DNA from: DATBLQ01 sp036555325
GTDB lineage: Bacteria > Pseudomonadota > Alphaproteobacteria > Rhizobiales > Aestuariivirgaceae
DNA: 62,142 nucleotides
NCBI GenBank assembly: GCA_036555325.1
Contig: DATBLQ010000003.1
Span: 1 to 62,142, forward strand
Direction: 5' to 3'
Program-made: the position numbers and the translations under genes
In this document: one piece after another, positions 1 to 9,082 of the stretch
Position numbering within the stretch: the first letter of the stretch is position 1
Layout: the number at the start of each line of letters is the position of its first letter
The notes under the pieces: model-generated
What the model was told of the DNA's origin: nothing
The model's input: only the letters and a program-made list of their open reading frames with translations
The model's database searches: none

Positions 1-510
1 AATGCCGGTTGGTGTGTCTTCGACAATGAGCGTCTCAAGGCGTGGTATACCGACCTTGGCGAGCGCCTCACAATAAAGATCAGGCGCAGGCTTGGGTCTT
101 GCGACATGATTGACACTCAAGACGCGATCGCCAAAGAAGCCCGTAAGGCCTGTTACCCCAAGCTTGTGGTAAAGCATGTCCTCCTCGCTGTTGGAAGCGA
201 CGGAAAGCATCTGTGTCAATCGCGGAAGAGTCTCGGGCACGTGGCTGACGGGCTTGAGGCGGCGCGCGAAGTTCTCCATGGCGTAGCGCTTACGGACTTG
301 GAAGAAATCCTCCGGCAGGCGCAACTCGTATTCCACCGCCAGCTCAAGCCACTGGCCGCGCGCGGTGCGGCCGGCGAAACGCTCTTTGATTGTCGTCGGG
401 GAAAGCTCGATGCCGAAACGCTTAAGCAGCTCGGATTCGAATTCGGCGGTGAGGATCTCGCTGTCGACGAGCACGCCGTCGCAATCGAAGATGATGTGGC
501 GGATTGGCAT
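1..510 (-). CDS. HAD-superfamily hydrolase (subfamily IA), 3' end outside window
   Basis: Reading frame open from ATG at 510 to the left edge of the window, 170 codons seen. The N-terminus carries HAD motif I, DCDGVLVDSE (nucleophile Asp9, acid/base Asp11). A Ser in SVASNSEED fits motif II, KPAPD supplies the motif III lysine, and VEDTPTG is the start of the Mg-binding motif IV. This order is that of phosphoglycolate phosphatase/beta-phosphoglucomutase-like HAD proteins with a helical cap between motifs I and II. Substrate cannot be told. It ends just upstream of the RNA pyrophosphohydrolase gene on the same strand (9-bp gap), so the two may be co-transcribed. The start is fixed by the position of motif I close to the N-terminus. 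Confidence 0.85.
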   Translation of the reverse strand, partial: MPIRHIIFDCDGVLVDSEILTAEFESELLKRFGIELSPTTIKERFAGRTARGQWLELAVEYELRLPEDFFQVRKRYAMENFARRLKPVSHVPETLPRLTQMLSVASNSEEDMLYHKLGVTGLTGFFGDRVLSVNHVARPKPAPDLYCEALAKVGIPRLETLIVEDTPTGI

Positions 511-519
511 CGGATGGGT

Positions 520-1020
520 TCAAGAAATCAGCGGACGCAAGGCACTGACCACTTGTTCATAGACCTGTCGCTTGAAAGGCACAATCAGACTCGTCACTTC
601 GCTCATATCGGCCCACCGCCAGCGATCAAACTCAGGCTTGTGACCCTTGGGAGCGATATCGATCTCGCTATCCTTGCCGAGAAAACGAAAGGCGAACCAC
701 CGCTGTTTCTGCCCGCGATATCTGCCGCCCCAGGACACACCAACGAGGTTTGGAGGGAGATCGTAGTAATACCAGCCAGGTGCCTCGGCGATGAATTGAA
801 CGGACTTGACGCCCGTTTCCTCCAGGAGTTCGCGGACAGCTGCCGCTTGCGGATCTTCGCGTTCGTCAATGCCGCCCTGGGGCATCTGCCACCATTGGCC
901 GGCGCCTTCATCGTTGGGCGCATCAGAGCGTCGCCCAAGCCAAACACGGTTGTCGCGGTTGAGCAACATGATGCCAACGCAGGGGCGGTACGGCAATTTC
1001 TGCGGCGAGAGCTTTGCCAT
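520..1020 (-). CDS. rppH: RNA pyrophosphohydrolase (Nudix hydrolase)
   Basis: 166-residue Nudix protein. The Nudix box GX5EX7REXXEEXG is present as GGIDEREDPQ...RELLEETGV, and the flanking YRPCVG, GAGQWWQMPQGG and the later YRGQKQRWF segments are the RppH/NudH hallmarks. RppH removes pyrophosphate from the 5' triphosphate of mRNA and so starts 5'-dependent decay in the cytoplasm. The frame is open further upstream, to 1068, but the ATG at 1020 (MAKLSPQKLPYRP) is preferred: it gives the usual family length and avoids overlap with the upstream gene that ends at 1028. It lies within a minus-strand block typical of Rhizobiales. Confidence 0.93.
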   Translation of the reverse strand: MAKLSPQKLPYRPCVGIMLLNRDNRVWLGRRSDAPNDEGAGQWWQMPQGGIDEREDPQAAAVRELLEETGVKSVQFIAEAPGWYYYDLPPNLVGVSWGGRYRGQKQRWFAFRFLGKDSEIDIAPKGHKPEFDRWRWADMSEVTSLIVPFKRQVYEQVVSALRPLIS

Positions 1021-1027
1021 CAGACGG

Positions 1028-2179
1028 CTAACCCAGCGGGGCGCGGAAGGCGGCGCTGACAGGAACAAGCAGAACGCCGCGGTCCCTCAATCCCTTCGCC
1101 CAGTTCTCGACTGCGTTGATGGTCGCTGGGAAACCGGTACCAACCCCGATGACGATACGACCCTTGCGACTCAATTTCTCGAGCTCTTGCAGTTTGGCCG
1201 ACACGGAGGAGAAATCATTGGCGGCGTCGATCACCAGGCTTGCCTGGCGGAGCGGGAGATCGATTCCGACGGCTACTTCCTCGGCAACACTTCGCGCCGA
1301 TGATCCATCATCGAGATAGACGAGGCCGCGATCCTTCAAGATCTGCAGCACCGGAGCCAGCGCCGTCGTTTCGCTCGTGAAGCGTGCGCCGAGATAGTTA
1401 ACCACGCCGATATAGCCAGCGAACCGCGACAGAAGCCAAGACAAACTCGATGCGGTGGCAGTGGGGGTGGAGCTTACGAGCAACGTATGGGGCCCGGGAT
1501 CTTGATTGGGATAGCCGAAGGGCTCCATCGGCAATTGCAGCATCACCTCATGACCCTGGGCGCGGGCATTGTTGATCGTCTTCTGGAGGCTCTGCCCATA
1601 GGGTGCAAAAGCAAGGGTGATCTCTTCCGGCAACTCGTTGAGAGCGCGCTTGGTCAACTCCTCGTTCAGGCCCATGCCACCCAGAAGAATTGCAATCTTG
1701 GGCTGGGAGGATTGCAAGACTGCAGGATGAGCGGGACGCGAGTAGATGTCGAAGGGACGCCGCGCATCGCCGGATCGCTTAGGCAAGGGGCCATCGGGAG
1801 TGTTTTCGAAAAACCCCCTGGCGGGGGCCGGGGTGAGCCGAACAGGTGGGGCAACGACGACGGCGGTCTCGGTCTCAATGACGTCATTGGGATGAGTGCC
1901 GGCAGCGGGGGATTCTTCGGCAAACAAATCAATTGCACCATCCGGCGGGGGCTCCTCGCGGGCGGCCGGCATCGTTGCGACGACGGGGGCCGGCTCGATC
2001 TTGAGGTGAACCACGGGCTCGCCCAACGTCGGATCGTAATTGCGCGACAACCAAACAACCATGCTGAACGCCGTGATCAGCACGAGAACCGTGGCGAGCC
2101 GCAGAGGGGTTGGCGCCAAAAGCCGAAACCGGTCTCGCCAGCCCTTTCGCCTCAATGGTTGCCGTAGTTCCGCGTCCAT
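1028..2179 (-). CDS. Divergent polysaccharide deacetylase family protein (YibQ-like)
   Basis: 383 residues: a short cytoplasmic basic N-terminus, one membrane segment (about residues 28-45), a Pro/Ala-rich linker, then a C-terminal domain of the divergent polysaccharide deacetylase family (Pfam Polysacc_deac_2) from about residue 160. Recognisable pieces are KIAILLGGMGLNE, ALNELPEEITLAFAPYG, the HEVMLQLPMEP stretch and GLVYLDDGSSA. The fold is the NodB-like barrel, but the activity of this branch is not settled. In many alphaproteobacteria the gene sits next to ctpA and the envC-like gene, as here, which points to periplasmic cell-wall work. 123 bp separate it from ctpA upstream. Confidence 0.85.
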   Translation of the reverse strand: MDAELRQPLRRKGWRDRFRLLAPTPLRLATVLVLITAFSMVVWLSRNYDPTLGEPVVHLKIEPAPVVATMPAAREEPPPDGAIDLFAEESPAAGTHPNDVIETETAVVVAPPVRLTPAPARGFFENTPDGPLPKRSGDARRPFDIYSRPAHPAVLQSSQPKIAILLGGMGLNEELTKRALNELPEEITLAFAPYGQSLQKTINNARAQGHEVMLQLPMEPFGYPNQDPGPHTLLVSSTPTATASSLSWLLSRFAGYIGVVNYLGARFTSETTALAPVLQILKDRGLVYLDDGSSARSVAEEVAVGIDLPLRQASLVIDAANDFSSVSAKLQELEKLSRKGRIVIGVGTGFPATINAVENWAKGLRDRGVLLVPVSAAFRAPLG

Positions 2180-2302
2180 CTGCTCTTGGTATTTGTCCAG
2201 TGATTCGCTCAGACCATAGTAACAGACAGTGGCGATGCCTCACTCACTTACGAAAAGGGCACAGGCGTCGCGACGCCCATGCCCTTCTAGTTGGCGTTCA
2301 GA

Positions 2303-3685
2303 CTAGTTGCTGGAAGAGCCAGGGTCAGCGTTTGGAAGCGAGGCTTTGGGCGTGGACTGCGCCTCGACCTTGGGCTTGGACACATACTGATCGACAGGCT
2401 TGCCGCGGAGGAGGTCCAGGGCGGCAAGCAGTTGCTTGTCCTTTTCCTTCTCCTTGGGCACGTAGGCAGATGAGCCGCCTCCCTCCTGTTCGTCACTCTC
2501 GTTCTTCAGATGACCTCTCAGGCTGGCCTCGCCGCCAGTTGAACGTGCGGTGGTGCTCTTTTGATCGTCGGGAACGTCCTGCTCGACGAGGAGGTCGGGA
2601 TCGATGCCCTTGGCCTGTATCGAACGGCCAGAGGGTGTGTAATAGCGCGCGGTGGTCAAGCGCAATGCTCCCTGGCTGCCAATCGGAATGATCGTTTGCA
2701 CCGATGCCTTGCCGAACGTGCGGGTGCCCATGATGGTTGCCCGCTTGTGATCCTGCAGCGCGCCGGCGACGATCTCGGACGCCGATGCAGAGCCGCCATT
2801 GATCAGGACGACAACCTTCTTGCCGGTTGCAACGTCGCCCGCTTCGGCGATGCGGCGCTGACTTTCTCCGGGGTTACGGCCGCGAGTGGAAACAATTTCA
2901 CCACGTTCGAGGAACGTATCGGATACGGAGATGGCCTGGTCGAGGAGACCACCCGGATTGTTGCGCAGATCGAGAATATAGCCCTTGAGATTGCTGCCCG
3001 CTTTTGCCTTCAGGTCGGCGATCGCAGCATCGAGACCTTCCTGAGTCTGTTCGCTGAAAGAGCTGATGCGAATGTAGCCCACATCGTTGCCCTCAAGCTC
3101 GAACTTAACCGCCCGCAACCGGATGAGGTCGCGGATCAGCTTGATCTCAAAAGGCTCGGCCTTTCCTTCCCGCACGATGGTGAGCGTGATCGAGGTGTTT
3201 ACTTTCCCGCGCATCTTGTCGACTGCCTGCTCAAGGGTCAGTCCCTGGACCTGCTGGCCATCGATTTCGACGATCAAATCGCCAGCAAGGATGCCGGCCT
3301 TCGTTGCGGGGGTATCGTCGATCGGAGAGATGACCTTGACGATGCCGTTCTCCATGGTCACTTCGATGCCCAATCCGCCAAATTCGCCACGGGTCTGCAC
3401 CTGCATTTCCTGGAAGCGCTTGGCGTTCATATAACTGGAATGGGGATCGAGGCCGGCGAGCATGCCGTTGATGGCGTTCTCGATCAGCATTTCATCTTCC
3501 GGCACCTCGACATAATCGGTGCGAACCCGATCGAATACGTCGCCGAAAAGATTCAGCTGCTTGTAGGTATCGCTGTTGGCGGCGCTGGCACCGCCAAAGG
3601 CGTGCCAGAGCAAGGTTGCCGATACGGCACCGGCCGCGACCAGCGCGATCGACCGCATGAGCTTCATGTTTAGCTCGGACTTCAT
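2303..3685 (-). CDS. ctpA: Carboxy-terminal processing protease, S41 family
   Basis: 460 residues with an uncleaved or cleaved N-terminal hydrophobic segment (SIALVAAGAVSATLLW), a PDZ domain (about 95-175, with FGGLGIEV and DTPATKAGILAGD) and an S41 protease domain. The Ser of the GGSASASE stretch (about residue 300) and the Lys of GTRTFGKAS form the Ser-Lys dyad. The tail is acidic/charged, ending in low-complexity sequence. It acts in the periplasm on misfolded or cell-wall-associated proteins. I place the start at ATG 3685, whose first bases overlap the stop of the upstream envC-like gene (ATGA), implying translational coupling; a second ATG seven codons on (MKLMRS) is an alternative. Confidence 0.92.
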   Translation of the reverse strand: MKSELNMKLMRSIALVAAGAVSATLLWHAFGGASAANSDTYKQLNLFGDVFDRVRTDYVEVPEDEMLIENAINGMLAGLDPHSSYMNAKRFQEMQVQTRGEFGGLGIEVTMENGIVKVISPIDDTPATKAGILAGDLIVEIDGQQVQGLTLEQAVDKMRGKVNTSITLTIVREGKAEPFEIKLIRDLIRLRAVKFELEGNDVGYIRISSFSEQTQEGLDAAIADLKAKAGSNLKGYILDLRNNPGGLLDQAISVSDTFLERGEIVSTRGRNPGESQRRIAEAGDVATGKKVVVLINGGSASASEIVAGALQDHKRATIMGTRTFGKASVQTIIPIGSQGALRLTTARYYTPSGRSIQAKGIDPDLLVEQDVPDDQKSTTARSTGGEASLRGHLKNESDEQEGGGSSAYVPKEKEKDKQLLAALDLLRGKPVDQYVSKPKVEAQSTPKASLPNADPGSSSN

Positions 3686-4953
3686 CAATTCATGCCTTTC
3701 TGGCTACTGGCCTCTCTGCCTCCTATCCACCAGCTGGAGGAGTCAATTGCGCTGCCTGTCTTACGAAACTCTACATAAAGGACCGGTCTTCGATCTTTGG
3801 ACTGGCTGTCAATCATGGTTGCGAGTGCCGGAGCTTCTCCCATCTCACCCACAGGCTCTCCCGCCTCGACCGATTGGCCGGTCTCAACCCTGATCCGCGC
3901 CAGTCCTGCCAGCAACACATGATAGCCTTCGCCAACATCCAATATCAAGAGTTGCCCATAGGAGCGAAAGTTCCCGGCAAAGGCAATGCGTCCCGACGCG
4001 GGCGAAATTACATGAGCGCCGGTACTCGTTGCAATGAAAATACCTTTGGATTCGGTGCCGAAACGATCAGTATCGCCAAATCGCCGGATAAGATGGCCCT
4101 GCACCGGATGGTTGAGGCGACCCAAGCTTGCCGTAAAGGCCGGGGAGGGCTTTGGGGGGATACCAGGCGAGGCCAAGCTTGCCTCAAGCAGTGCCCTTTG
4201 CTCAGTGAGCTGGCGCCTTCGGGTTTCCTCTGCAAGGGCTTCGATGAGCTGTTTCAAGGTCTTGGCCTTGTCGGCCAGCTTGGCCGCCCGCAGGCGTTCT
4301 TGCCTAAGCGAATCGCCATTGGCCTTCAGCAGCACGTCCTTACGGGCGTAAAGACCCTCGAGGTGAAGCCGGGCCACCTGCAATTTCTTGACATTGGCGG
4401 AAAGATCAGCCTTCGCCCGAATCAGTTCGCTGCGGAGGTTTGACAGGCTGGCCAGATCGCGCGACAGGGCGGTCGTCTCGCTGCGTAAGGCCGGCACGGC
4501 CACGCCAAATAGCATGGCGGCGCGCACGGCCTTCAGGGCATCGCGGGGGGACGCAAGCAGGGCCGGAGGGGGGTTTTGCTCAAGTTGCACAAGACCCGCC
4601 AAGACCTCTGCCAGCCAATCGTTTTTCTGAGAAAGGCTCAGCCGTGTCGTCGCGTATTGCTGGGAAAGCTCGGAGATCTTGGTCTCCGATTCCGTGATCA
4701 GCGCTTCGCGGGCCTGAATTTGAGCTGCAGTGGCGATCAACTGCTTTGATAGATTTTGTCGCTGCGTGGCAATGGCCGCTGCCTCGCCCAGCAAATCCTG
4801 CTGACGGGCCGCAGATCCTTCGAGCGCCTGTTGGAGTGTTCTCAGTTCGACACCGGGCGCCAATGATCGACTGGGACCTAAGACTTCTGCCCATACCGGC
4901 TCGATCAGGCCCACCGAAGCCAGCGCAATGATCGCAAGCGGCCGTTTGGTCAT
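3685..4953 (-). CDS. EnvC-like murein hydrolase activator (degenerate LytM/M23)
   Basis: 422 residues: signal peptide (cleavage near VWAEV), long coiled coil over roughly residues 35-260, then a LytM-type beta domain (about 285-415). The zinc ligands expected of an active M23 peptidase are missing: the HxxxD segment reads KGIFIATSTGAHV and the HxH segment reads VLYVEFRKTG. This is the pattern of EnvC, which does not cut peptidoglycan but activates amidases at the septum. It therefore should be annotated as activator, not as endopeptidase. Coupled to ctpA by an ATGA overlap. Confidence 0.85.
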   Translation of the reverse strand: MTKRPLAIIALASVGLIEPVWAEVLGPSRSLAPGVELRTLQQALEGSAARQQDLLGEAAAIATQRQNLSKQLIATAAQIQAREALITESETKISELSQQYATTRLSLSQKNDWLAEVLAGLVQLEQNPPPALLASPRDALKAVRAAMLFGVAVPALRSETTALSRDLASLSNLRSELIRAKADLSANVKKLQVARLHLEGLYARKDVLLKANGDSLRQERLRAAKLADKAKTLKQLIEALAEETRRRQLTEQRALLEASLASPGIPPKPSPAFTASLGRLNHPVQGHLIRRFGDTDRFGTESKGIFIATSTGAHVISPASGRIAFAGNFRSYGQLLILDVGEGYHVLLAGLARIRVETGQSVEAGEPVGEMGEAPALATMIDSQSKDRRPVLYVEFRKTGSAIDSSSWWIGGREASSQKGMN

Positions 4954-5006
4954 GCTTGATCAAAACCCATGGGAGGAAGCACCAAAATCCGCGACCTGAT
5001 GTTATG

Positions 5007-5486
5007 TCAGGCGCGGTGATAGGGATGATTTACCAAAATGGTAACCGCACGGTAAATTTGCTCCGAAAGCATGAGTCGCGCAAGCCGATGGGGCCAAGTG
5101 AGCTTTCCAAGGCTCAGCTGGAGGTCGGCGCGCCTTTTGATTTCTTCGCCATGACCATCAGGGCCGCCGATCAGGAATGCCAAATCGGCGACGCGGCCGA
5201 TGAGGCGGCCGAGTTCGTTGGCGAAGCCACCGGTGGTCAGCTCCTTACCAGCTTGTTCCAAGGATATGACATACGACTTGGCAGGAATGCGAGCGAGCAA
5301 AAGGCTTGCTTCCTCCTTTCGCCGAAGGGAGGCCGTTGCTGCCCGAGACTCCGCTGTTTCGACGAAACTGACGGAGGTGACGCCCGCCTGGCGTCCCAAT
5401 TTCGCGGCACGATTCAGGTAATCTTCGGCGAGGGTCTGCTCAGGTGCCCGCTTGAGCCTGCCAACGGCGAGGATGTGCAGACGCAT
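5007..5486 (-). CDS. rlmH: 23S rRNA (pseudouridine1915-N3)-methyltransferase
   Basis: 159 residues, the normal size for RlmH (SPOUT family). Typical features: MRLHILAVGRLKRAP at the start, YVISLEQAGKELTT, the SAM-binding FLIGGPDGHG loop, LSLGKLTWPHRLARLMLSEQIYRA and the C-terminal NHPYHRA. It methylates the pseudouridine at 1915 in helix 69 of 23S rRNA on assembled 70S ribosomes. It follows the ribosome silencing factor gene by 12 bp, as in many Proteobacteria. Confidence 0.96.
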   Translation of the reverse strand: MRLHILAVGRLKRAPEQTLAEDYLNRAAKLGRQAGVTSVSFVETAESRAATASLRRKEEASLLLARIPAKSYVISLEQAGKELTTGGFANELGRLIGRVADLAFLIGGPDGHGEEIKRRADLQLSLGKLTWPHRLARLMLSEQIYRAVTILVNHPYHRA

Positions 5487-5498
5487 GGTCAGGCGGGG

Positions 5499-5819
5499 CT
5501 AGACGGCAATTTTCTCGTCGGGCGCCAAGGGAGACCAAAGCTTTTCAAGATTGTAGAAGCTTCTGACTTCGGGGCGGAAAAGATGAACGATTACGTCGCC
5601 GGAGTCGACAAGAACCCAATCGCACTGCTGAATCCCTTCAATGCGCAAATTAGCGAAGCCTGCAGCCTTGAGCTTCTCGACAAGGTGATCGGCTATGGCC
5701 GATACGTGACGGGTTGAACGGCCAGTGGCGATAACCATCTGGTCAGCGAGCGCGCCCTTGCCGTCAAGATCAATGGAGGTGACGTCCTCGGCCTTAGCAT
5801 CGTCGAGGCAGGTGAGCAC
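5499..5819 (-). CDS. rsfS: Ribosome silencing factor RsfS
   Basis: RsfS/Iojap family: DDAKAEDVTSIDL, DQMVIATGRSTRHV, CDWVLVDSGDVIVHLF and FYNLEKLWSPLAPDE are all present. The protein binds L14 and blocks subunit joining when nutrients are low. The start given is GTG 5819 (106 residues), which lacks a visible ribosome-binding site. The frame stays open upstream to about 6003 without any ATG, and a CTG at 5915 is preceded by GAGGAAA at suitable spacing; it would add a 32-residue basic extension. Extensions of this kind are common in rhizobial RsfS, so the true start may be upstream. Confidence 0.9.
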   Translation of the reverse strand: MLTCLDDAKAEDVTSIDLDGKGALADQMVIATGRSTRHVSAIADHLVEKLKAAGFANLRIEGIQQCDWVLVDSGDVIVHLFRPEVRSFYNLEKLWSPLAPDEKIAV

Positions 5820-6064
5820 GGTGTTCAGAAGCTTGGAGGGAGGCTTGCGCTTCTGCGCAAGTTTGTCGGACGCGGCACGTTTGCGCGGACCGCTACGCTT
5901 GGCTGCAGATTTCAGGGCTGGTTTCCTCGTTAAGACGTGCGCCGGAACGGGAGTTCCGCTCGGCGCCGGCCGTGGTGACCGTTCTAGCTTTAGGCAGTAT
6001 CGTCAAAATCTCCGCACAAATCCGGTTCGTTATCCCATATAGATTATGCCTTCCGGTCGGCTAT

Positions 6065-6688
6065 TCAAGGCTTTCTATGTGACTTCATTACGACACTGCT
6101 GGTGCGAATTGCAGTTGAACTTTCCTGCCGCAACGGCAAGGTAAGAAATGCCCAAGCAGGTGGCTGCAGGGAGGGAAGCAGCCGGGTATCGCTTTCCTTG
6201 AGCCTTGAGCAGCCCAGAAACGCCGCAGCAGGCGAGCTTAGAGCGCGGAAGGTCCAGCCCGGCCGATCGACGACCAGCAGCGGTAAGGTTAACGGCAATT
6301 CCTTCCAGCGTCGCCAGCGGTGAAGACCTGCCAAGCTGTCGGCTCCCATGATCCAGACAAATCTGGCTTGCTTGAACAGGGGTTTGAGGGCTTCGAGAGT
6401 CTCGGCGGTGATGCGGCTGCCGATGCGTTTCTCAATGTCGGTAACGCGAAAGCGCGGATGTGTTGCAAGCGAGCTCGTCGCCGCGAGCCGCTCGGCGAAA
6501 TCTTCGGTGAACTTTGGATCCTTCAGGGGGTTTTGCGGGGAGACCATCCACCAGACCCAGTCGAGGTCGGCAGATTTCAACGCCTCGAGGGCAACGGCGT
6601 AATGTCCTTCGTGCGGGGGATTGAAGGAGCCGCCGAACAGACCAATGCGCTGGCCGGGGGAGAAGTGAGGACGGGCGGAGGGCGGCAT
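6065..6688 (-). CDS. nadD: Nicotinate-nucleotide adenylyltransferase
   Basis: 207 residues. The nucleotidyltransferase signature is GLFGGSFNPPHEGH near the N-terminus; MVSPQNPLKD, FVWIMGADSL and the C-terminal SSTAIR (the ISSTxIR motif) complete the NadD pattern. It adenylates nicotinate mononucleotide with ATP to deamido-NAD, the penultimate step of NAD synthesis. The start ATG at 6688 comes 1 base after the proA stop (TGAtATG), so translation is probably coupled. Confidence 0.95.
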   Translation of the reverse strand: MPPSARPHFSPGQRIGLFGGSFNPPHEGHYAVALEALKSADLDWVWWMVSPQNPLKDPKFTEDFAERLAATSSLATHPRFRVTDIEKRIGSRITAETLEALKPLFKQARFVWIMGADSLAGLHRWRRWKELPLTLPLLVVDRPGWTFRALSSPAAAFLGCSRLKESDTRLLPSLQPPAWAFLTLPLRQESSTAIRTSSVVMKSHRKP

Positions 6689-6689
6689 A

Positions 6690-7958
6690 TCAGGGACGAG
6701 TCTGGCCTGTGCCTCGCACCTTGTATTTCATTGTGGTGAGTTCCTCGAGACCGACAGGGCCGCGGGCATGCAGGCGACCGGTGGCAATGCCAATTTCCGC
6801 GCCGAACCCGAACTCACCGCCATCGGCAAATTGTGTTGAGGCGTTATGAAGCACGATAGCGCTGTCGACATCGCTCAGAAAGCGCTCGGCGGCAGAGGCG
6901 CTCTCGGTAACGATCGAGTCGGTGTGCTGGGAGCCAAAGCGGCGGATATGCTCCACGGCGTCATCGACGCCGCCGACCACGGCGATCGAGACGATGGCGT
7001 CGAGATATTCGGTCGACCAGTCCTTGTCGGAAGCCGGCACAACGCGGGAATCGACCGCGGCAATTTGCCGATCTCCGCGAACCTCGCAACCAGAATCGAT
7101 CAGTATACGAACGATATCGCCGGCGAGTGGAAGAGCACCTCGGTCGATCAATATCGTCTCGGCGGCGCCACAAACCCCGGTGCGGCGCATTTTGCTGTTG
7201 AGGCAAATATCGACGGCTTTCCTCGGGTCGGCATCGGCGTGAACATAGACGTGGCAGATACCTTCGAGGTGGGACAACACCGGCACCTTGGCTTCCCGCT
7301 GAACGCGTTCGACCAGTGCCTTGCCGCCGCGCGGCACGATGAGATCGATACTGCCGCCCAAGCCTTCAAGCATCATGCCGACCGCGGCGCGATCGGCGGT
7401 AGGCAGCGATACCACTGCGTCGGGAGGAAGACCGGCGGCTTCGAGTCCATGGCGCATAGCGACTACAATTGCAGTAGATGAGCCGAAACCGTCGGAGCCG
7501 CCGCGCAGGACCGCAGCATTGCCCGCTTTCATGGCGAGCGCGCCTGCATCGGCTGCGACATTGGGACGACTTTCAAAAATGATGCCGATAACGCCGATAG
7601 GAACTCGCACGCGCGATATGAGGAGGCCATTCGGACGTTGCCATTCGGCGATGATCTTGCCAACGGGATCGGGCAGGTGGGCGATTGCTTCCAGGTTCGA
7701 CGCCATCGCATCAATGCGGGCGGGATCGAGGCGAAGCCGATCAATGAGCGAGGGCTTCAGACCGGCGGCAGTCGCGCGCTTCACATCCCTGTCATTGGCG
7801 GCGAGAATTTCGCCGGAGCGGTTGCGGAGTGAGAGGGCCATGGCCAACAGGGCATCATCCTTGCGGGCTGTTGGAGCGCGAGCAATAACGCGCTGGGCGG
7901 CCCTTACCCTACGGCCAAGCGCCAACAGATCGTCCAAATTGGCATCGTCTGCCATCAT
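6690..7958 (-). CDS. proA: Glutamate-5-semialdehyde dehydrogenase (gamma-glutamyl phosphate reductase)
   Basis: 422 residues, full length for ProA. Segments IGVIGIIFESRPNVAADA, LRGGSDGFGSS, VPRGGKALVERVQ, the catalytic cysteine region NSKMRRTGVCGAAET and the C-terminal FGFGAEIGIATGRLHARGPVGLEELTT are diagnostic. It reduces gamma-glutamyl phosphate with NADPH to the semialdehyde in proline synthesis. Its ATG (7958) overlaps the proB stop (ATGA), so proB and proA are translationally coupled, consistent with the known ProB-ProA partnership. Confidence 0.96.
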   Translation of the reverse strand: MMADDANLDDLLALGRRVRAAQRVIARAPTARKDDALLAMALSLRNRSGEILAANDRDVKRATAAGLKPSLIDRLRLDPARIDAMASNLEAIAHLPDPVGKIIAEWQRPNGLLISRVRVPIGVIGIIFESRPNVAADAGALAMKAGNAAVLRGGSDGFGSSTAIVVAMRHGLEAAGLPPDAVVSLPTADRAAVGMMLEGLGGSIDLIVPRGGKALVERVQREAKVPVLSHLEGICHVYVHADADPRKAVDICLNSKMRRTGVCGAAETILIDRGALPLAGDIVRILIDSGCEVRGDRQIAAVDSRVVPASDKDWSTEYLDAIVSIAVVGGVDDAVEHIRRFGSQHTDSIVTESASAAERFLSDVDSAIVLHNASTQFADGGEFGFGAEIGIATGRLHARGPVGLEELTTMKYKVRGTGQTRP

Positions 7959-9082
7959 ACCACCCGCAAGACCAGATCGTCGCGATGGACAATTTCATCC
8001 CGACCGCTAAAGCCAAGAATAGCCTCAATCTCGGAAGATTTCCTGCCTGCAATTTTTCGGGCGTCCGCCGCGTCATAGGCAACGAGACCGAGGGCTATCT
8101 CCGCGCCGTCTTCGGTTAGGATACGCACCGCGTCGCCGCGACCAAACCGACCCTCCACACGACGAACACCGGCCGGAAGCAAGCTCTTGCCAGCGCTGAG
8201 AGCCAAAGCAGCGCCTTGGTCGATGAACAATTTGCCCGTGGGAACAAGAGCGCCCTGTATCCACCGCTTGCGCGAGGCAACGGGAGAAGCATTGCTCAAG
8301 AAAAGCGTGCACGACCCTTGCTCCATGATCGAATTCAAAGGATGCATGACACGCCCTGAAGCAATTATCATGTCGGCGCCGGCGGGCAGAGCGATCTTCG
8401 CGGCCTCGATCTTGGTTATCATTCCGCCCGAGCCTAGACCCGAGGCCGATCGACCAGCCATCTGTTCCACTTCGGGGGTCAGCTCGCTCACAATCTCGAT
8501 GCGCTTCGCCCCGGCGGTGCCCGGCGGAGAGGTATAGAGCCCGTCGATATCAGATAATAGGACGAGGCAGTCAGCAGACATCATGGAGGTAACACGCGCG
8601 GCCAGACGATCGTTGTCGCCGTAGCGGATCTCAGAGGTCGCCACCGTATCATTTTCATTGATGACAGGCACGGCGGCCTGCGAGAGAAGAGTGGTCAAAG
8701 TCGAGCGGGCATTGAGATAACGACGGCGCTCCTCGGTATCGTTCAGAGTTAGGAGAATTTGGGCGGCAGTGATCCCTCTGCGGCCAAGCGCATCCTGCCA
8801 GGCATTGGCAAGAGCAATCTGGCCGACGGCGGCGGCGGCTTGGCTTTGCTCGAGCTTCAGCGATCCGTTGGGCAGGCCGAGACGCCGGCGACCCAAGGCG
8901 ATTGCTCCGGAAGACACAACAATGACGCTGCAACCCCGCGCTTTGGCGTGACCTATGTCTTCCGCCAGGGATGCCAGCCATTCCCCTTTGATTTCACCCG
9001 TCTCTCCGTTGACAAGCAGGGACGAACCGATCTTGACGATCAGGCGGCGAGAGTTGAGCAAACGGTCGCGCGCTTCGTTCAT
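7955..9082 (-). CDS. proB: Glutamate 5-kinase with PUA domain
   Basis: About 375 residues: an amino acid kinase domain (IVKIGSSLLVNG at the N-terminus, VVSSGAIALGRRRL, VINENDTVATSEIRYGDNDRLAARV, GTAGAKRIEIV, GSGGMITKIEAA) followed by a C-terminal PUA domain (from about residue 280). It phosphorylates glutamate in the first step of proline synthesis and in this architecture is usually feedback inhibited by proline. Two in-frame starts exist: ATG 9091 and ATG 9082. I choose 9082 because it forms an ATGA overlap with the obg stop. Confidence 0.95.
   Translation of the reverse strand: MNEARDRLLNSRRLIVKIGSSLLVNGETGEIKGEWLASLAEDIGHAKARGCSVIVVSSGAIALGRRRLGLPNGSLKLEQSQAAAAVGQIALANAWQDALGRRGITAAQILLTLNDTEERRRYLNARSTLTTLLSQAAVPVINENDTVATSEIRYGDNDRLAARVTSMMSADCLVLLSDIDGLYTSPPGTAGAKRIEIVSELTPEVEQMAGRSASGLGSGGMITKIEAAKIALPAGADMIIASGRVMHPLNSIMEQGSCTLFLSNASPVASRKRWIQGALVPTGKLFIDQGAALALSAGKSLLPAGVRRVEGRFGRGDAVRILTEDGAEIALGLVAYDAADARKIAGRKSSEIEAILGFSGRDEIVHRDDLVLRVV

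Noticed and set aside
106..1059. Plus-strand 317-residue ORF
   Set aside because: Lies opposite the HAD and rppH genes, whose motifs are clear; no motif on this strand.
2561..3673. Long plus-strand ORF (370 codons) opposite ctpA
   Set aside because: Shadow of a high-GC gene; ctpA carries complete protease motifs.
3685..4953. Active M23 endopeptidase
   Set aside because: Zinc-ligand histidines and aspartate are missing; fits an EnvC-like activator.
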